A stretch of DNA of 64,000 bases from Arcobacter vandammei (GTDB lineage: Bacteria > Campylobacterota > Campylobacteria > Campylobacterales > Arcobacteraceae), in the NCBI RefSeq assembly GCF_016106035.1, contig NZ_JADKPZ010000011.1:28056-92055 (forward strand), written 5' to 3'. Under the pieces are notes generated by a model. The model had not been told where the DNA came from. It saw only the letters and a list, made by a program, of their open reading frames with translations, and did no database searches. The position numbers and the translations under genes were made by a program. The stretch's first letter is position 1, and the number at the start of each line of letters is the position of its first letter. Positions 17,220 through 25,370 of the stretch are shown here, piece by piece.

Positions 17220-19949
17220 ATGGATTATAAAGATAGTTTACTTCTTCCAAAAACAGATTTTCCAATGAGAGGAAATCTTCCAAACAATGAGCCACAAAGA
17301 TATAAAAAGTGGGATGAACAAAGTGTTTATGAAAAGATGAAACAAAATAGAGTAGGGTGTCAAACTTTTACTCTTCATGATGGACCTCCATATGCAAATG
17401 GAAATACTCATATAGGTCATGCTCTAAATAAAATTTTGAAAGATATGATAAATAAATTTCACTATTTTGATGGAAAATCTATTAGATATGTTCCAGGTTG
17501 GGATTGTCATGGTCTTCCAATTGAACAAAAAGTTGAAGAGAAAATAGGAAGTGAAAAGAAAAAAACTATTGCAAAATCAAAACTAAGAGAGCTTTGTAGG
17601 GAACATGCAAGTAAATTTGTAGATATTCAAAGAGATGAGTTTAAAGCTCTTGGAGTAATTGCTGATTGGGAAAACCCATATTTAACAATGGATTTTAAAT
17701 TTGAAGCAAATATATATAGAGAACTTTGCTCTATTGCAAAGCAAGGGCTACTTGTTCAAAGAAGTAAACCAGTTTATTGGTCATGGGCAGCTCAAACAGC
17801 ACTAGCTGAAGCTGAAGTTGAGTATGAAGATAAAACTTCACCATCAATTTATGTTGCATTTAAACTTCAAGATATGGATGCTAGTATTATTATTTGGACT
17901 ACAACTCCTTGGACACTTCCTGCAAATCAAGCAATTGCTTTAAATAAAGATGAAGAGTATGTAATAACTAGTGATAAATTTATAGTTGCTAAGAAACTTT
18001 ACAACTATTTGTGTGAGCAAGAGGTTATAAAAGGAACTATAGTTGAAACTATTGATGTTTTAAAACTAGAAAATACAAATGCTACAAATCCATTAAATGG
18101 TAGAAATTCAAGAATTATTTTTGGTGAGCATGTTTTAATGGATAGTGGTTCAGGAGCAGTTCATACAGCTCCAGGGCACGGGGAAGATGACTACAAAGTA
18201 TCTTTAAAATATGGTATTGAAGTAATAATGCCTGTTGATGCTTATGGAAAATATGATGAAACAATAGTAAGAGAAAAGCTTTTTAAAGATTGTAATAAAT
18301 ATCTTGGTTTAAATGTATTTAAAGCAAATGATTTAATTTTAGAAGAGTTAGGATCTGCATTATTAAAAAGAGTTGATATAAGACACTCATATCCACACTG
18401 CTGGAGAACTCACACACCAATTATTTTTAGAGCTACAAAACAGTGGTTTATCTCTATTGATGATAAATATGGAAAGAAAAACAAAACTTTAAGAGAAAAT
18501 GCACTTGAAGTTGTAGAAAATCTTAAATTCTATCCAGAATGGGGAAGAAATAGATTAAAAGCAATGCTAGATGGAAGACCTGATTGGTGTATTTCAAGAC
18601 AAAGAGACTGGGGAGTGCCAATAGCATTTTTTAGGAATAAAAAAACAGATGAGATAATTTTTGATGAAAAGGTTTTAAACTTTACAGCTATGATTTTTGA
18701 AAAACATGGTTGTGATGCTTGGTATGATTTAGAGATAAAAGATTTATTATATCCAGCAAGTGGATTAAATCCTGATGATTTAGAGAAAACTTTAGATATT
18801 TTAGATGTTTGGTTTGATAGTGGAAGTACACAAAATGCAGTTTTAAGAAGTGGAAACTATGATGCAGGAACTTTCCCTGCTGATATGTATCTTGAAGGAA
18901 GTGACCAACATAGAGGTTGGTTTCAATCTTCACTTTTAACAACTCTTGCAAGTAGCGAAATTGCACCTTATAAATCAATTTTGACTCACGGTTTTACTGT
19001 AGATGAAAAAGGTGAAAAAATGAGTAAGAGTAAAGGAAATGTTGTAGCTCCTGATAAAGTTCTAAAAGAGTATGGAAGTGAGATTTTAAGAGTTTGGGTT
19101 GCTATGAGTGATTATCAAAGTGATCTGAAAATCTCTGATAATATCTTAAAGCAAAATGCAGAACTTTATAGAAAAATAAGAAACACAGCAAGATTTTTAC
19201 TAGCAAACATTGATGGACTTGAAGAAATTGTTGATATTTCAAAAATGGGAGTTTTGGATAAATGGATTTTAAATAAAGCAAAAAGAGTTTTTGATGAGAT
19301 TGAAGATAGCTTCAAAGTTTATGAGTTCTCAAAAGGATTAAATAAACTAAATAACTTCTTAGTAGCTGATTTAAGTGGTGTTTATCTTGATGTTTGTAAA
19401 GATAGATTATATTGTGATGATAAAAACGATATTCATAGAGTTGCGTCACAAAGTGCCATGGCAATGATTACAAAAAAATTAATAGGAACTCTTGCTTGTA
19501 TTTTAACATATACAATGGATGAGTTACTAGATTTTGCACCACAAATAATAAAAGGTGAGGCAAAAGATATTTTTGATTTTGAAAAATTTGATTTGCCAGA
19601 AGTTAAATCAGATATAAATGATGAATTATTTATAGAAGCAAAAGAGAAATTCTCTGAAATTAAAGATAGTTTAAGTAAAGAAAAGATAATTAAATCTACA
19701 CTAGAGTTAGAAATTGTTACTTCAAATGAAGAATTTTTAGCTTTAGATGAGGTTGAATCAAGTGATTGGTTCTTAGTAAGTAAGGTTTCAAATACTACTT
19801 TAAATAGCGAGATTTTAGGAAGTTTCAAAATAGAAGATTCAGAGTTTAAAGTATTTAAGGCAAGTGGATGCAAATGTCCTAGATGCTGGAAATATACTTC
19901 AACAAAAGAAGACTCTTTATGTACTAGATGCGAAGAAGTAGTTAAATAA
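17220..19949 (+). CDS. ileS: Isoleucyl-tRNA synthetase
   Basis: A 909-residue class I aminoacyl-tRNA synthetase that charges tRNA-Ile in the cytoplasm. The HIGH signature is in [14 protein letters not shown] (residues 64-67), the KMSKS loop in EKMSKSKGN near residue 600, and a C-terminal zinc finger of two CxxC pairs (CPRC and CTRC) ends the protein. The editing domain lies between. Length is normal for the bacterial type. The start is supported by AAGGTGAT just upstream. Its stop shares a base with the ATG of a tiny membrane peptide, heading a plus-strand run to murE. Confidence 0.98.
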   Translation: MDYKDSLLLPKTDFPMRGNLPNNEPQRYKKWDEQSVYEKMKQNRVGCQTFTLHDGPPYANGNTHIGHALNKILKDMINKFHYFDGKSIRYVPGWDCHGLPIEQKVEEKIGSEKKKTIAKSKLRELCREHASKFVDIQRDEFKALGVIADWENPYLTMDFKFEANIYRELCSIAKQGLLVQRSKPVYWSWAAQTALAEAEVEYEDKTSPSIYVAFKLQDMDASIIIWTTTPWTLPANQAIALNKDEEYVITSDKFIVAKKLYNYLCEQEVIKGTIVETIDVLKLENTNATNPLNGRNSRIIFGEHVLMDSGSGAVHTAPGHGEDDYKVSLKYGIEVIMPVDAYGKYDETIVREKLFKDCNKYLGLNVFKANDLILEELGSALLKRVDIRHSYPHCWRTHTPIIFRATKQWFISIDDKYGKKNKTLRENALEVVENLKFYPEWGRNRLKAMLDGRPDWCISRQRDWGVPIAFFRNKKTDEIIFDEKVLNFTAMIFEKHGCDAWYDLEIKDLLYPASGLNPDDLEKTLDILDVWFDSGSTQNAVLRSGNYDAGTFPADMYLEGSDQHRGWFQSSLLTTLASSEIAPYKSILTHGFTVDEKGEKMSKSKGNVVAPDKVLKEYGSEILRVWVAMSDYQSDLKISDNILKQNAELYRKIRNTARFLLANIDGLEEIVDISKMGVLDKWILNKAKRVFDEIEDSFKVYEFSKGLNKLNNFLVADLSGVYLDVCKDRLYCDDKNDIHRVASQSAMAMITKKLIGTLACILTYTMDELLDFAPQIIKGEAKDIFDFEKFDLPEVKSDINDELFIEAKEKFSEIKDSLSKEKIIKSTLELEIVTSNEEFLALDEVESSDWFLVSKVSNTTLNSEILGSFKIEDSEFKVFKASGCKCPRCWKYTSTKEDSLCTRCEEVVK

Positions 19950-20059
19950 TGTTTGAAAATGAAGTTACTCTTACATTTATATTCCAAACAATAGCTGTGA
20001 TTTTAGTATTTACAGCTATAGGAGTATTTTTTGTAAAAAAGTATGAGAAAAAAAGGTAG
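19949..20059 (+). CDS. 36-residue single-helix membrane peptide
   Basis: A small ORF starting on the last base of the ileS stop (TAATG) and ending five bases before the NifU-like gene. It encodes [10 protein letters not shown], a hydrophobic helix of about 20 residues (IFQTIAVILVFTAIGVFFV), then a basic tail KKYEKKR. The charge pattern predicts N-out, C-in. Stop-start coupling to ileS and short spacing to the next gene support translation. The function is unknown. It could be dispensable noise, but overlap, spacing and a clean helix with a basic end argue for a real gene. Confidence 0.6.
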   Translation: MFENEVTLTFIFQTIAVILVFTAIGVFFVKKYEKKR

Positions 20060-20064
20060 ATATT

Positions 20065-20340
20065 ATGTTTCCATTTAGTGATGAGGATTTACAAGAACCT
20101 GTAAGTAGTATTATAAAAACAAAAATCTCTCCAATGTTGGCAAGGGATGGAGGAGCTATAGAGCTACTTGAAATTAAAAATTCTAAAGTTTATATACAGT
20201 TAAAAGGTGCTTGTGTTGGCTGTAGTGCAAGTGGAAGTACTTTAAAATATATAGTTGAAAAAGAGTTAAAAAGTGCAATTCATCCAGAACTAAAAATAGT
20301 AAATGTTCCTATTGGAAAAACTGATTATTTAGAGGATTAA
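20065..20340 (+). CDS. NifU C-terminal-type iron-sulfur scaffold protein
   Basis: A 91-residue protein made only of the NifU C-terminal (Nfu) domain. The cluster ligands are in GACVGCSASGSTLK (CxxC), preceded by MLARDGGAIELLEI, the standard Nfu start. Such proteins carry and deliver [4Fe-4S] clusters to apoproteins. Placement before a hypothetical protein and murE matches the order I recall in Campylobacter jejuni (NifU-like, hypothetical, murE). The next gene begins two bases after the stop. Confidence 0.9.
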   Translation: MFPFSDEDLQEPVSSIIKTKISPMLARDGGAIELLEIKNSKVYIQLKGACVGCSASGSTLKYIVEKELKSAIHPELKIVNVPIGKTDYLED

Positions 20341-20341
20341 A

Positions 20342-20938
20342 TTGATAAACGAAAATAGAGTACTAGAAGAGGCAAACTCACTATTTGTTCAAAAAAATTT
20401 TAAAGAAGCACTTTTTTATTACTCTTTATTAATAAATAATTTTCCAGAGAATAAAGAGTATCCAATGTATGCTCTTTTTTGTGATATATCTTTAGAAGAT
20501 GAGAGTAAAGCACTATCTTTGTTTGATTATTTTTCAATATTAAAAAATGAAGATTTAGAAGAAGCAATAAAAGAGATAAAAGAGATAATTGATGCTTATG
20601 ATGGCGATATTGAAAAGATGATGAATCTACTTGAAGATATTGCAACTCAAAATATAAATAGCCTAGAAGCAATAAATTATAATGATTTCCAAAAAACGGT
20701 AGAGCAAAGAGGGTCTTTTAAACTTGCTTTTGAAGATATTATGTTCTCTACAAAAGTCGCTATTGATAATAGAGAAGATTTTTATGATTTTGTTACAAAA
20801 TTGATAGACAATGGCTTTGATAACACAGCTTATGGTTATCTTGATGGATTTAATGAGTATTTTAATTTTGATAAAGAGATAGTAAAACTATACAAAAAAC
20901 TAGAAGAGAAACAAAATGAAGCTAAACATAAACGGTAG
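20342..20938 (+). CDS. Conserved hypothetical protein, TPR-like
   Basis: A 198-residue acidic, helical protein with a TTG start placed just after the NifU-like stop. The N-terminal stretch EEANSLFVQKNFKEALFYYSLLINNFPENK reads like one tetratricopeptide repeat; the rest is helical without a recognised motif. It overlaps murE by 23 bases, so it is in the same operon and translationally coupled. A gene in this position is conserved between NifU and MurE in related species, but I do not know its function. No signal peptide or membrane helix is seen. Confidence 0.8.
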   Translation: MINENRVLEEANSLFVQKNFKEALFYYSLLINNFPENKEYPMYALFCDISLEDESKALSLFDYFSILKNEDLEEAIKEIKEIIDAYDGDIEKMMNLLEDIATQNINSLEAINYNDFQKTVEQRGSFKLAFEDIMFSTKVAIDNREDFYDFVTKLIDNGFDNTAYGYLDGFNEYFNFDKEIVKLYKKLEEKQNEAKHKR

Positions 20939-22208
20939 AATATTTACAGATAACACAAATGAATTAGAAAATGATTCATTGTTTGTGGTTTCAAAGCAAA
21001 ATGAGAAGTTTAAAGATATTGCAATTAATGGTGGTTTTGAACTTGTTCATTCAAGTGAACTTAAATACTATTTAAATATGAGTAGTATTAAAATCATTGG
21101 AATTACAGGAACAAATGGAAAAACAACAACAGCAGCAGCTATTTACTCTATTTTACTAGATTTAGGTTATAAGGTTGCTCTTCAAGGAACAAGAGGATTT
21201 TTTATAAATGGTGTTCAAGAAGAGGAGTACTCTTTAACAACTCCTGTTCAGTTAGGCAATTTTATAAATATTCAAAAAGCTATTCTTAAAAAATGTGATT
21301 TTTTTGTAATGGAAGTAAGCTCTCATGCAATTGAGCAAAATAGAATTGAAGGTTTAGATTTTGCTTTAAAAATTCATACAAATATCACTAGAGACCATTT
21401 AGATTATCACAATACAATAGAAGAGTATATAAGTGTTAAAAACTCATTTTTAAGTGATGAGAGCCTGAAGCTTATAAATATTGATGATAAAGTTGTGAAA
21501 TTCAATCCAAAAAATGCTTACACTTACTCTTTGGATAAGTTTTCAAGCTTTAAAGTTGATGCTTACTCTTTTAATAAAGGTATGCATGTGATGTTTAATT
21601 ACAATAAAACTCCTTATACTTTTTCATCTATGATGATGGGAATTTTTAATATTTATAATCTAATGGCAAGTGTAGCTGCTGTATCTTTGGTAACAAACAA
21701 GAATTTAGAAGAGATTTGTAAAGCTTTAGAAAATTTTGGAGGAGTTAGTGGAAGAATGGAGATTATAAGTGTTGATCCACTGGTAATCGTAGATTTTGCA
21801 CACACTCCAGATGGAATGGATGAAGTTTTAAAAAGCTTTCCACAAAAAGATATAATTTGTGTTTTTGGTGCAGGTGGAAATAGAGATAGAGAAAAACGAC
21901 CACTTATGGGAAAAGTTGCTGCTAGATACTCTAAACATATTATTGTTACAAGTGATAATCCAAGATTTGAAGATCCTGATTTGATTGTAAATGATATTGT
22001 TGCAGGTATTCCAGAAAATATCTCTTTTGAAGTAGAAGTAAATAGAAAAGAGGCTATAAAAAAAGCAATATTATTGGCAAAAAATGAAAATAGTGTAGTT
22101 TTAATTCTTGGAAAAGGTGATGAAGCAACACAAATAATTTATGATCAAAAACTTCCTTTTTCTGATAAAGAAGAGGTTTTAAAACTTTTAGAGTTTAGAA
22201 AAAATTAA
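20916..22208 (+). CDS. murE: UDP-MurNAc-tripeptide ligase (MurE, mDAP-adding)
   Basis: A 430-residue Mur ligase that adds meso-diaminopimelate to UDP-MurNAc-L-Ala-D-Glu in cytoplasmic peptidoglycan synthesis. The ATP loop GITGTNGKTTT is near residue 65, the carbamoylated-lysine region and ITRDHLDYHNT follow, and DNPR near residue 347 is the motif that recognises mDAP rather than lysine. The N-terminal domain is short (about 60 residues against about 100 in E. coli), as usual in this phylum. The start at 20916 lies inside the preceding ORF. Confidence 0.95.
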   Translation: MKLNINGRIFTDNTNELENDSLFVVSKQNEKFKDIAINGGFELVHSSELKYYLNMSSIKIIGITGTNGKTTTAAAIYSILLDLGYKVALQGTRGFFINGVQEEEYSLTTPVQLGNFINIQKAILKKCDFFVMEVSSHAIEQNRIEGLDFALKIHTNITRDHLDYHNTIEEYISVKNSFLSDESLKLINIDDKVVKFNPKNAYTYSLDKFSSFKVDAYSFNKGMHVMFNYNKTPYTFSSMMMGIFNIYNLMASVAAVSLVTNKNLEEICKALENFGGVSGRMEIISVDPLVIVDFAHTPDGMDEVLKSFPQKDIICVFGAGGNRDREKRPLMGKVAARYSKHIIVTSDNPRFEDPDLIVNDIVAGIPENISFEVEVNRKEAIKKAILLAKNENSVVLILGKGDEATQIIYDQKLPFSDKEEVLKLLEFRKN

Positions 22209-22223
22209 AAATCGCTCTTTTTG

Positions 22224-22239
22224 TGCTACTTATGTAGCA
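22224..22239. promoter_or_regulatory. Palindromic operator, site 1 (upstream of DsrE gene)
   Basis: TGCTAC-TTAT-GTAGCA, a perfect 6-4-6 inverted repeat of the size bound by Crp/Fnr dimers. A -10-like TAAAAT (22262-22267) begins 22 bp after its right end, putting the centre about 42 bases before the expected start point, the class II activator position. A close relative of the site lies at 23888-23903. The likely ligand is the Crp/Fnr protein at 22768-23403. Confidence 0.7.
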
Positions 22240-22295
22240 TACAATTTTGATAATTTTTTAGTAAAATAGAAGCTAAACTTAAAAAAGGAGAGAAA

Positions 22296-22751
22296 ATGAG
22301 ATTAAAATTAATATTTATCTCAATTTTTGTTTTAAGTTTTTCTTTATTTGCTGATAATTTGGCAATAAAAGAGAACTATTACGGAAAACAAAAAGCAGTT
22401 TATGACATAAACTATAGTGGCGGAGAGAACAACAAAGAGTTTTTTAAAGTTCTAAGAAATGTAAAAAACCATGTAAAAGCTGTTGGACAAGAGAATATCG
22501 AACTAAAAGTTATTTTAACAGGTGATGCACTTGATATGCTAACAACTGCAAATACAAATATACAACTTCAATCACAAATAGAGGAGTTAAAAATGCAAAA
22601 TGTTAAATTTTTGGTTTGCAACAATACTTTAGTTGGAAGAAAAATAGATTATAAAACTTTGTATGATGTAACAGAAAATGATATTGTACCATCAGCAAAT
22701 GCTGAACTTTCTCATCTTCAATCTCAAGGTTTTTCATATCATAAACCTTAA
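22296..22751 (+). CDS. Periplasmic DsrE-family protein
   Basis: A 151-residue protein with a signal peptide (MRLKLIFISIFVLSFSLFA, cleavage likely after FADN) followed by a DsrE/DsrF-like fold: KAVYDINYSGGENNKEFFKVLRNVKNH, then VILTGDALDML and QMQNVKFLVCNNTL-type strands. One cysteine (VCNNT) sits where sulfur-handling members carry their active Cys. DsrE-like proteins handle sulfur or bind small thiols, but many periplasmic ones are uncharacterised. A strong AAGGAGAG precedes the ATG. Expression is probably under the operator at 22224-22239, shared with the cupin/regulator unit and bioB. Confidence 0.8.
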   Translation: MRLKLIFISIFVLSFSLFADNLAIKENYYGKQKAVYDINYSGGENNKEFFKVLRNVKNHVKAVGQENIELKVILTGDALDMLTTANTNIQLQSQIEELKMQNVKFLVCNNTLVGRKIDYKTLYDVTENDIVPSANAELSHLQSQGFSYHKP

Positions 22752-22757
22752 AAAGAT

Positions 22758-22786
22758 AAAAATCACTCTATAAAATGGTGATTTTT
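22758..22786. terminator. Convergent terminator hairpin
   Basis: AAAAATCAC and GTGATTTTT form a 9-bp stem with an 11-base loop between the converging DsrE and Crp/Fnr genes. A and T runs at both ends allow bidirectional use. It overlaps the regulator's last codons. Confidence 0.65.
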
Positions 22787-23403
22787 CCACGAGATAGTTT
22801 TATAATATCTCTATTTTTTAAATCTTGTAAAACTCTATTTATAACAGTTCTTGAAGTTCCTAATTGTAAAGCTATCTCTTTATTTGTAATATTTATCTCT
22901 TTTGTATTAAAAGATTTTAAAAACTCCAAAATCCTGCTATCAAGCCTTTTAAATTTTATATCTTCTATTAAGGTAGTTAAAGATGAATATCTTAAGGTAA
23001 AAAGAGAAAAAATCATCTTTTGATAAGATGGAGAGTGAATTATTAGATTTTGTATAGTTTCTGTTGGGATTAAATACCCTTTTATTTCACTCAAAGCCTC
23101 GGCAGTTGCGACAGCTTTTGTTTGAGATATAGCACTAGCAATATTTACAATACACTGCTCACCTTGACAAAAATCATATAGTGGAATCTCATCATTTGTA
23201 TTTGCACTAACAGAAAGCTTGATATTTCCCTCAAGTAGATATAAAATATCTTTACAAATATCCCCTTCATAAAACAAAATTGTCCCTTTTGGAATCTCCA
23301 CATATTTGGATTTTGATTTTATCTCTTCAACAATTTTTTCATCTAATTCACTAAAAAAATCAAAATTCTCCACCCCAATGTTTATGCGGAACAAAAACTC
23401 CAC
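22768..23403 (-). CDS. Crp/Fnr-family transcription regulator
   Basis: A regulator of about 200-211 residues: an N-terminal cNMP-type sensor barrel (KGTILFYEGDICKDILYLLEGNIKLSV) and a C-terminal helix-turn-helix (NKEIALQLGTSRTVINRVLQDLKNRDIIKLSRGKI). It has no N-terminal cysteine cluster, so it is not an Fnr-type iron-sulfur sensor. The start is ambiguous: GTG at 23403 lies inside the cupin gene, and GTG at 23373 also fits, both with poor ribosome sites, so coupling to the cupin gene is likely. It probably binds the TGCTAC-N4-GTAGCA sites flanking this locus, controlling DsrE, its own unit and bioB. Confidence 0.85.
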   Translation of the reverse strand: MEFLFRINIGVENFDFFSELDEKIVEEIKSKSKYVEIPKGTILFYEGDICKDILYLLEGNIKLSVSANTNDEIPLYDFCQGEQCIVNIASAISQTKAVATAEALSEIKGYLIPTETIQNLIIHSPSYQKMIFSLFTLRYSSLTTLIEDIKFKRLDSRILEFLKSFNTKEINITNKEIALQLGTSRTVINRVLQDLKNRDIIKLSRGKITIL

Positions 23404-23833
23404 CTTTTGGCCATTTTACCAAAGCTGTGCTTTCATAAAGTGGCATTACTTCTAAATTTCCATAACCTTGCATCCAAGAAGCTAAATTTGTATCAATTAT
23501 TATTTTCTCATCATTGTAAAGATAGTTTATTTTTCTAAAAATTGTACAAGATTTTTTAGCTTTTACAAAACTCTCATCCTCTTTTGGAAATTTTAGATAA
23601 GTTCCTGCTTCAAACTCTCCAAACTCATTTGTATAAACTCCATCCAAAACAAAAATCTCTACACTATTTATTTTGGAATCTGGATTTAAAGTAAAGTTTT
23701 CTTCTATTTTGATTATTGCTGTTTCTTTCTCTTCATCGCTTGAGAGTATTTTTTTTAAACTTCCAGCATTGTATTTTTGCCAGATTAAATTATTTGTATC
23801 TATAAAAACTTTTATATCATTATTTGCATTCAT
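23360..23833 (-). CDS. ChrR-like cupin protein, apparently C-terminally truncated
   Basis: A 157-residue protein with one complete cupin-like repeat (TAIIKIEENFTL ... EIFVLDGVYTNEFGEFEAGTYLKFP) and the beginning of a second (ALVKWPKGGVFVPHKHWGGEF). It stops exactly inside the metal motif HxHxGGE of the second repeat, where tandem ChrR-type cupins normally continue for about 60 residues. The Crp/Fnr gene then begins in the overlap. I read this as a C-terminal loss, perhaps by an old deletion, though a naturally short form is possible. ChrR-type cupins bind metal and sense stress. The start has AAGAG upstream and a divergent promoter with TATAAT at 23861-23866. Confidence 0.7.
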   Translation of the reverse strand: MNANNDIKVFIDTNNLIWQKYNAGSLKKILSSDEEKETAIIKIEENFTLNPDSKINSVEIFVLDGVYTNEFGEFEAGTYLKFPKEDESFVKAKKSCTIFRKINYLYNDEKIIIDTNLASWMQGYGNLEVMPLYESTALVKWPKGGVFVPHKHWGGEF

Positions 23834-23860
23834 TTTTTATCTCTTAAATTTTTTAATGAA

Positions 23861-23930
23861 ATTATAATAATATTTAGCAAATTTGTGTGCAACTTATGTA
23901 GCAGACAATAAACTCTTTTATCTATATAAT
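23861..23930. promoter_or_regulatory. Bidirectional activator-type promoter region with operator site 2
   Basis: TGCAAC-TTAT-GTAGCA (23888-23903, one mismatch from a perfect palindrome) lies midway between two consensus -10 boxes: TATAAT at 23925-23930 for bioB, and TATAAT on the minus strand (23861-23866) for the cupin/regulator unit. Both are exactly 21 bp from the palindrome edge, giving a centre near -41.5 in both directions. One bound dimer could therefore activate both transcripts as a class II site. Confidence 0.72.
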
Positions 23931-23958
23931 CGAAAATTTTATAAGAAAGGTGATTTTT

Positions 23959-24806
23959 ATGAGTTTAGAAAAAGAGGTTTTTTTGTGTGCTATATCAAAT
24001 ATTGAAAGTGGAACTTGTAACGAGGATTGTAAATTTTGTACTCAAAGTGTAAAAAATGATATAAAAATTAGTAGATACAAAAGAAAAGAGATAAAAGATG
24101 TTGTAGAAGAAGCAAAAAATGCAAAGCAGCATAAAGCACAAGAGTTTTGTTTGGTAACTGCTGGACAGAAATTAACAAATAGTAAACTTGAATATGTATT
24201 ATCTTTAGTAAATGCTATTAAAAAAGAAAATTTAGATTTAAAGATAAGTGCTTGTAATGGTTTGGCAACTTTAGAGCAGTTAAAGGAGCTAAAAAAAGCT
24301 GGAGTTGAAGTATATAATCACAATTTAGAAGCTTCAAAAGAGTTTTACCATAATCTTTGCACTACTCATAAATGGGAAGAGAGATACCAAACTTGTTTAA
24401 ATGTTAAAGAAGCAGGACTTAATCTTGCTTGTGGTGGAATATTTGGAGTTGGAGAGAGTAGAGAAGATAGAATATCTTTATTTAATTCTATAAAATCTTT
24501 AGAACCAATGGTAGTTCCTTTAAACTTTTTTCACCATACACAAAATTTACCAATAGTTAAAAATGAGTTATCAAAATCTGAGGCATTTACTATAATCAAA
24601 ACTGCAAGAGATATTATTGATAGTGCCAAGGTTGTTATGATTGGTGGTGGAAGAGAGAGAGTATGTTTGAAGAGAGACAATATGAAGTTTTCGAATATGG
24701 TGCAAACTCTTTTATCATTGGAGATTATTTAACAACTTTTGGAGAGAATGCAAAAAAAGATTTAATTGCTTTGGAAAAATTAAACTATAAAATTTCTGCT
24801 TTGTGA
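23959..24806 (+). pseudogene. bioB: Biotin synthase with frameshift in an (AG)5 tract
   Basis: BioB is the radical-SAM enzyme that inserts sulfur into dethiobiotin. The SAM cluster motif CNEDCKFC (CxxxCxxC), SACNGLATLEQL, VEVYNHNLEAS and GGIFGVGESREDR are all present. The open frame reaches GGGRERV and then runs out of family sequence, stopping at 24732. The true C-terminus (MFEERQYEVFEYGANS, FIIGDYLTTFGENAKK, ending at TGA 24804-24806) is in another frame. Losing one AG from the five-AG tract at 24652-24661 joins the two. The ATG at 23959 is preferred to the upstream GTG at 23950 because AAAGG overlaps the latter. It may be a true mutation, slippage or a sequencing error. Confidence 0.85.
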
Positions 24807-24819
24807 TACATCTGTAGTT
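24804..24819. promoter_or_regulatory. Degenerate operator-like site 3
   Basis: TGATAC-ATCT-GTAGTT matches the other two operators at 9 of 12 arm positions and is followed after 21 bp by TAAAAT (24841-24846), the same geometry. It overlaps the bioB stop and precedes a broken reading frame. In this AT-rich context the match could be chance. Confidence 0.35.
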
Positions 24820-24888
24820 TACTTAAAAATTATAATTTTATAAAATTTTACAATCTAGCAAAAATATAAGGCTAGAAAATCAAACTAA

Positions 24889-25014
24889 GGATTTGATAGT
24901 GTAGAAAATGCTTCAAATTACCTAAAAAGTGAACTTTTTTAAAATGATGTTGTAAGAGAGTTATCTTCTCTTTTAGAAACTTCTATAGAAATTAGAATAT
25001 ATAAAGTAGCTTAA
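24889..25014 (+). pseudogene. Remnant coding sequence with in-frame stop
   Basis: One frame reads DSVENASNYLKSELF, a TAA at 24940-24942, then NDVVRELSSLLETSIEIRIYKVA and TAA. The amphipathic, protein-like sequence on both sides of the stop suggests a small gene broken by a point mutation. No start codon or family could be identified. A strong hairpin follows directly (25013-25042), as expected for a former gene end. Confidence 0.4.
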
Positions 25015-25042
25015 AATATATCCCAGTTTTGGGATATATTTT
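25013..25042. terminator. Perfect 13-bp hairpin
   Basis: AAAATATATCCCA, loop GTTT, TGGGATATATTTT: a perfect inverted repeat ending in four Ts, directly after the remnant frame's stop. Probably an intrinsic terminator for the bioB-side transcript. Confidence 0.65.
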
Positions 25043-25343
25043 GATAGAAAGGGTTATTATAAATAGATTTAAAGTAAAGAGAATAGAGTTATTAAAAACA
25101 GCTAAGAATAGTGATATTGTAAAATATAAACTATATACAGAGAAAAAAAAAGTAATATTAAATATCTCTAAAAAAGATTTTGAAAAAATAACAATACTGA
25201 AATACATAAAATGTCCTTTTTTTATATTAAGTTATGCGAATATAGATAATGAGATAAAAATTGGTAATAGTTTTGAAATTTCAAGTGATGACTTAACTTT
25301 AAATTTAGAGTGTGAAACCTCTTGTGGATTAAATCAAAAATAA
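25041..25343 (+). CDS. Hypothetical basic protein
   Basis: About 100 codons stay open to a TAA before the DMT transporter. No ATG occurs in frame; TTG at 25041 is the first candidate start outside the terminator hairpin, and a GAAAGGG box lies after it, so the start is unclear. The protein is lysine- and isoleucine-rich (KYKLYTEKKKVILNISKKDFEKI), with a CETSC pair near the end and no membrane helix. I do not recognise it. It may be a decayed gene lacking its start. Confidence 0.4.
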   Translation: MIERVIINRFKVKRIELLKTAKNSDIVKYKLYTEKKKVILNISKKDFEKITILKYIKCPFFILSYANIDNEIKIGNSFEISSDDLTLNLECETSCGLNQK

Positions 25344-25370
25344 ATGTATAATATCTACAAAAGGAATTAT

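Noticed and set aside
19433..19987. Minus-strand open frame of 184 codons at the end of ileS.
   Set aside because: It lies wholly opposite conserved ileS codons, has Ser-rich sequence typical of antisense frames and no family match.
25029..25040. TTG at 25029 as the start of the hypothetical protein.
   Set aside because: It lies inside the perfect terminator hairpin 25013-25042, making initiation there unlikely.
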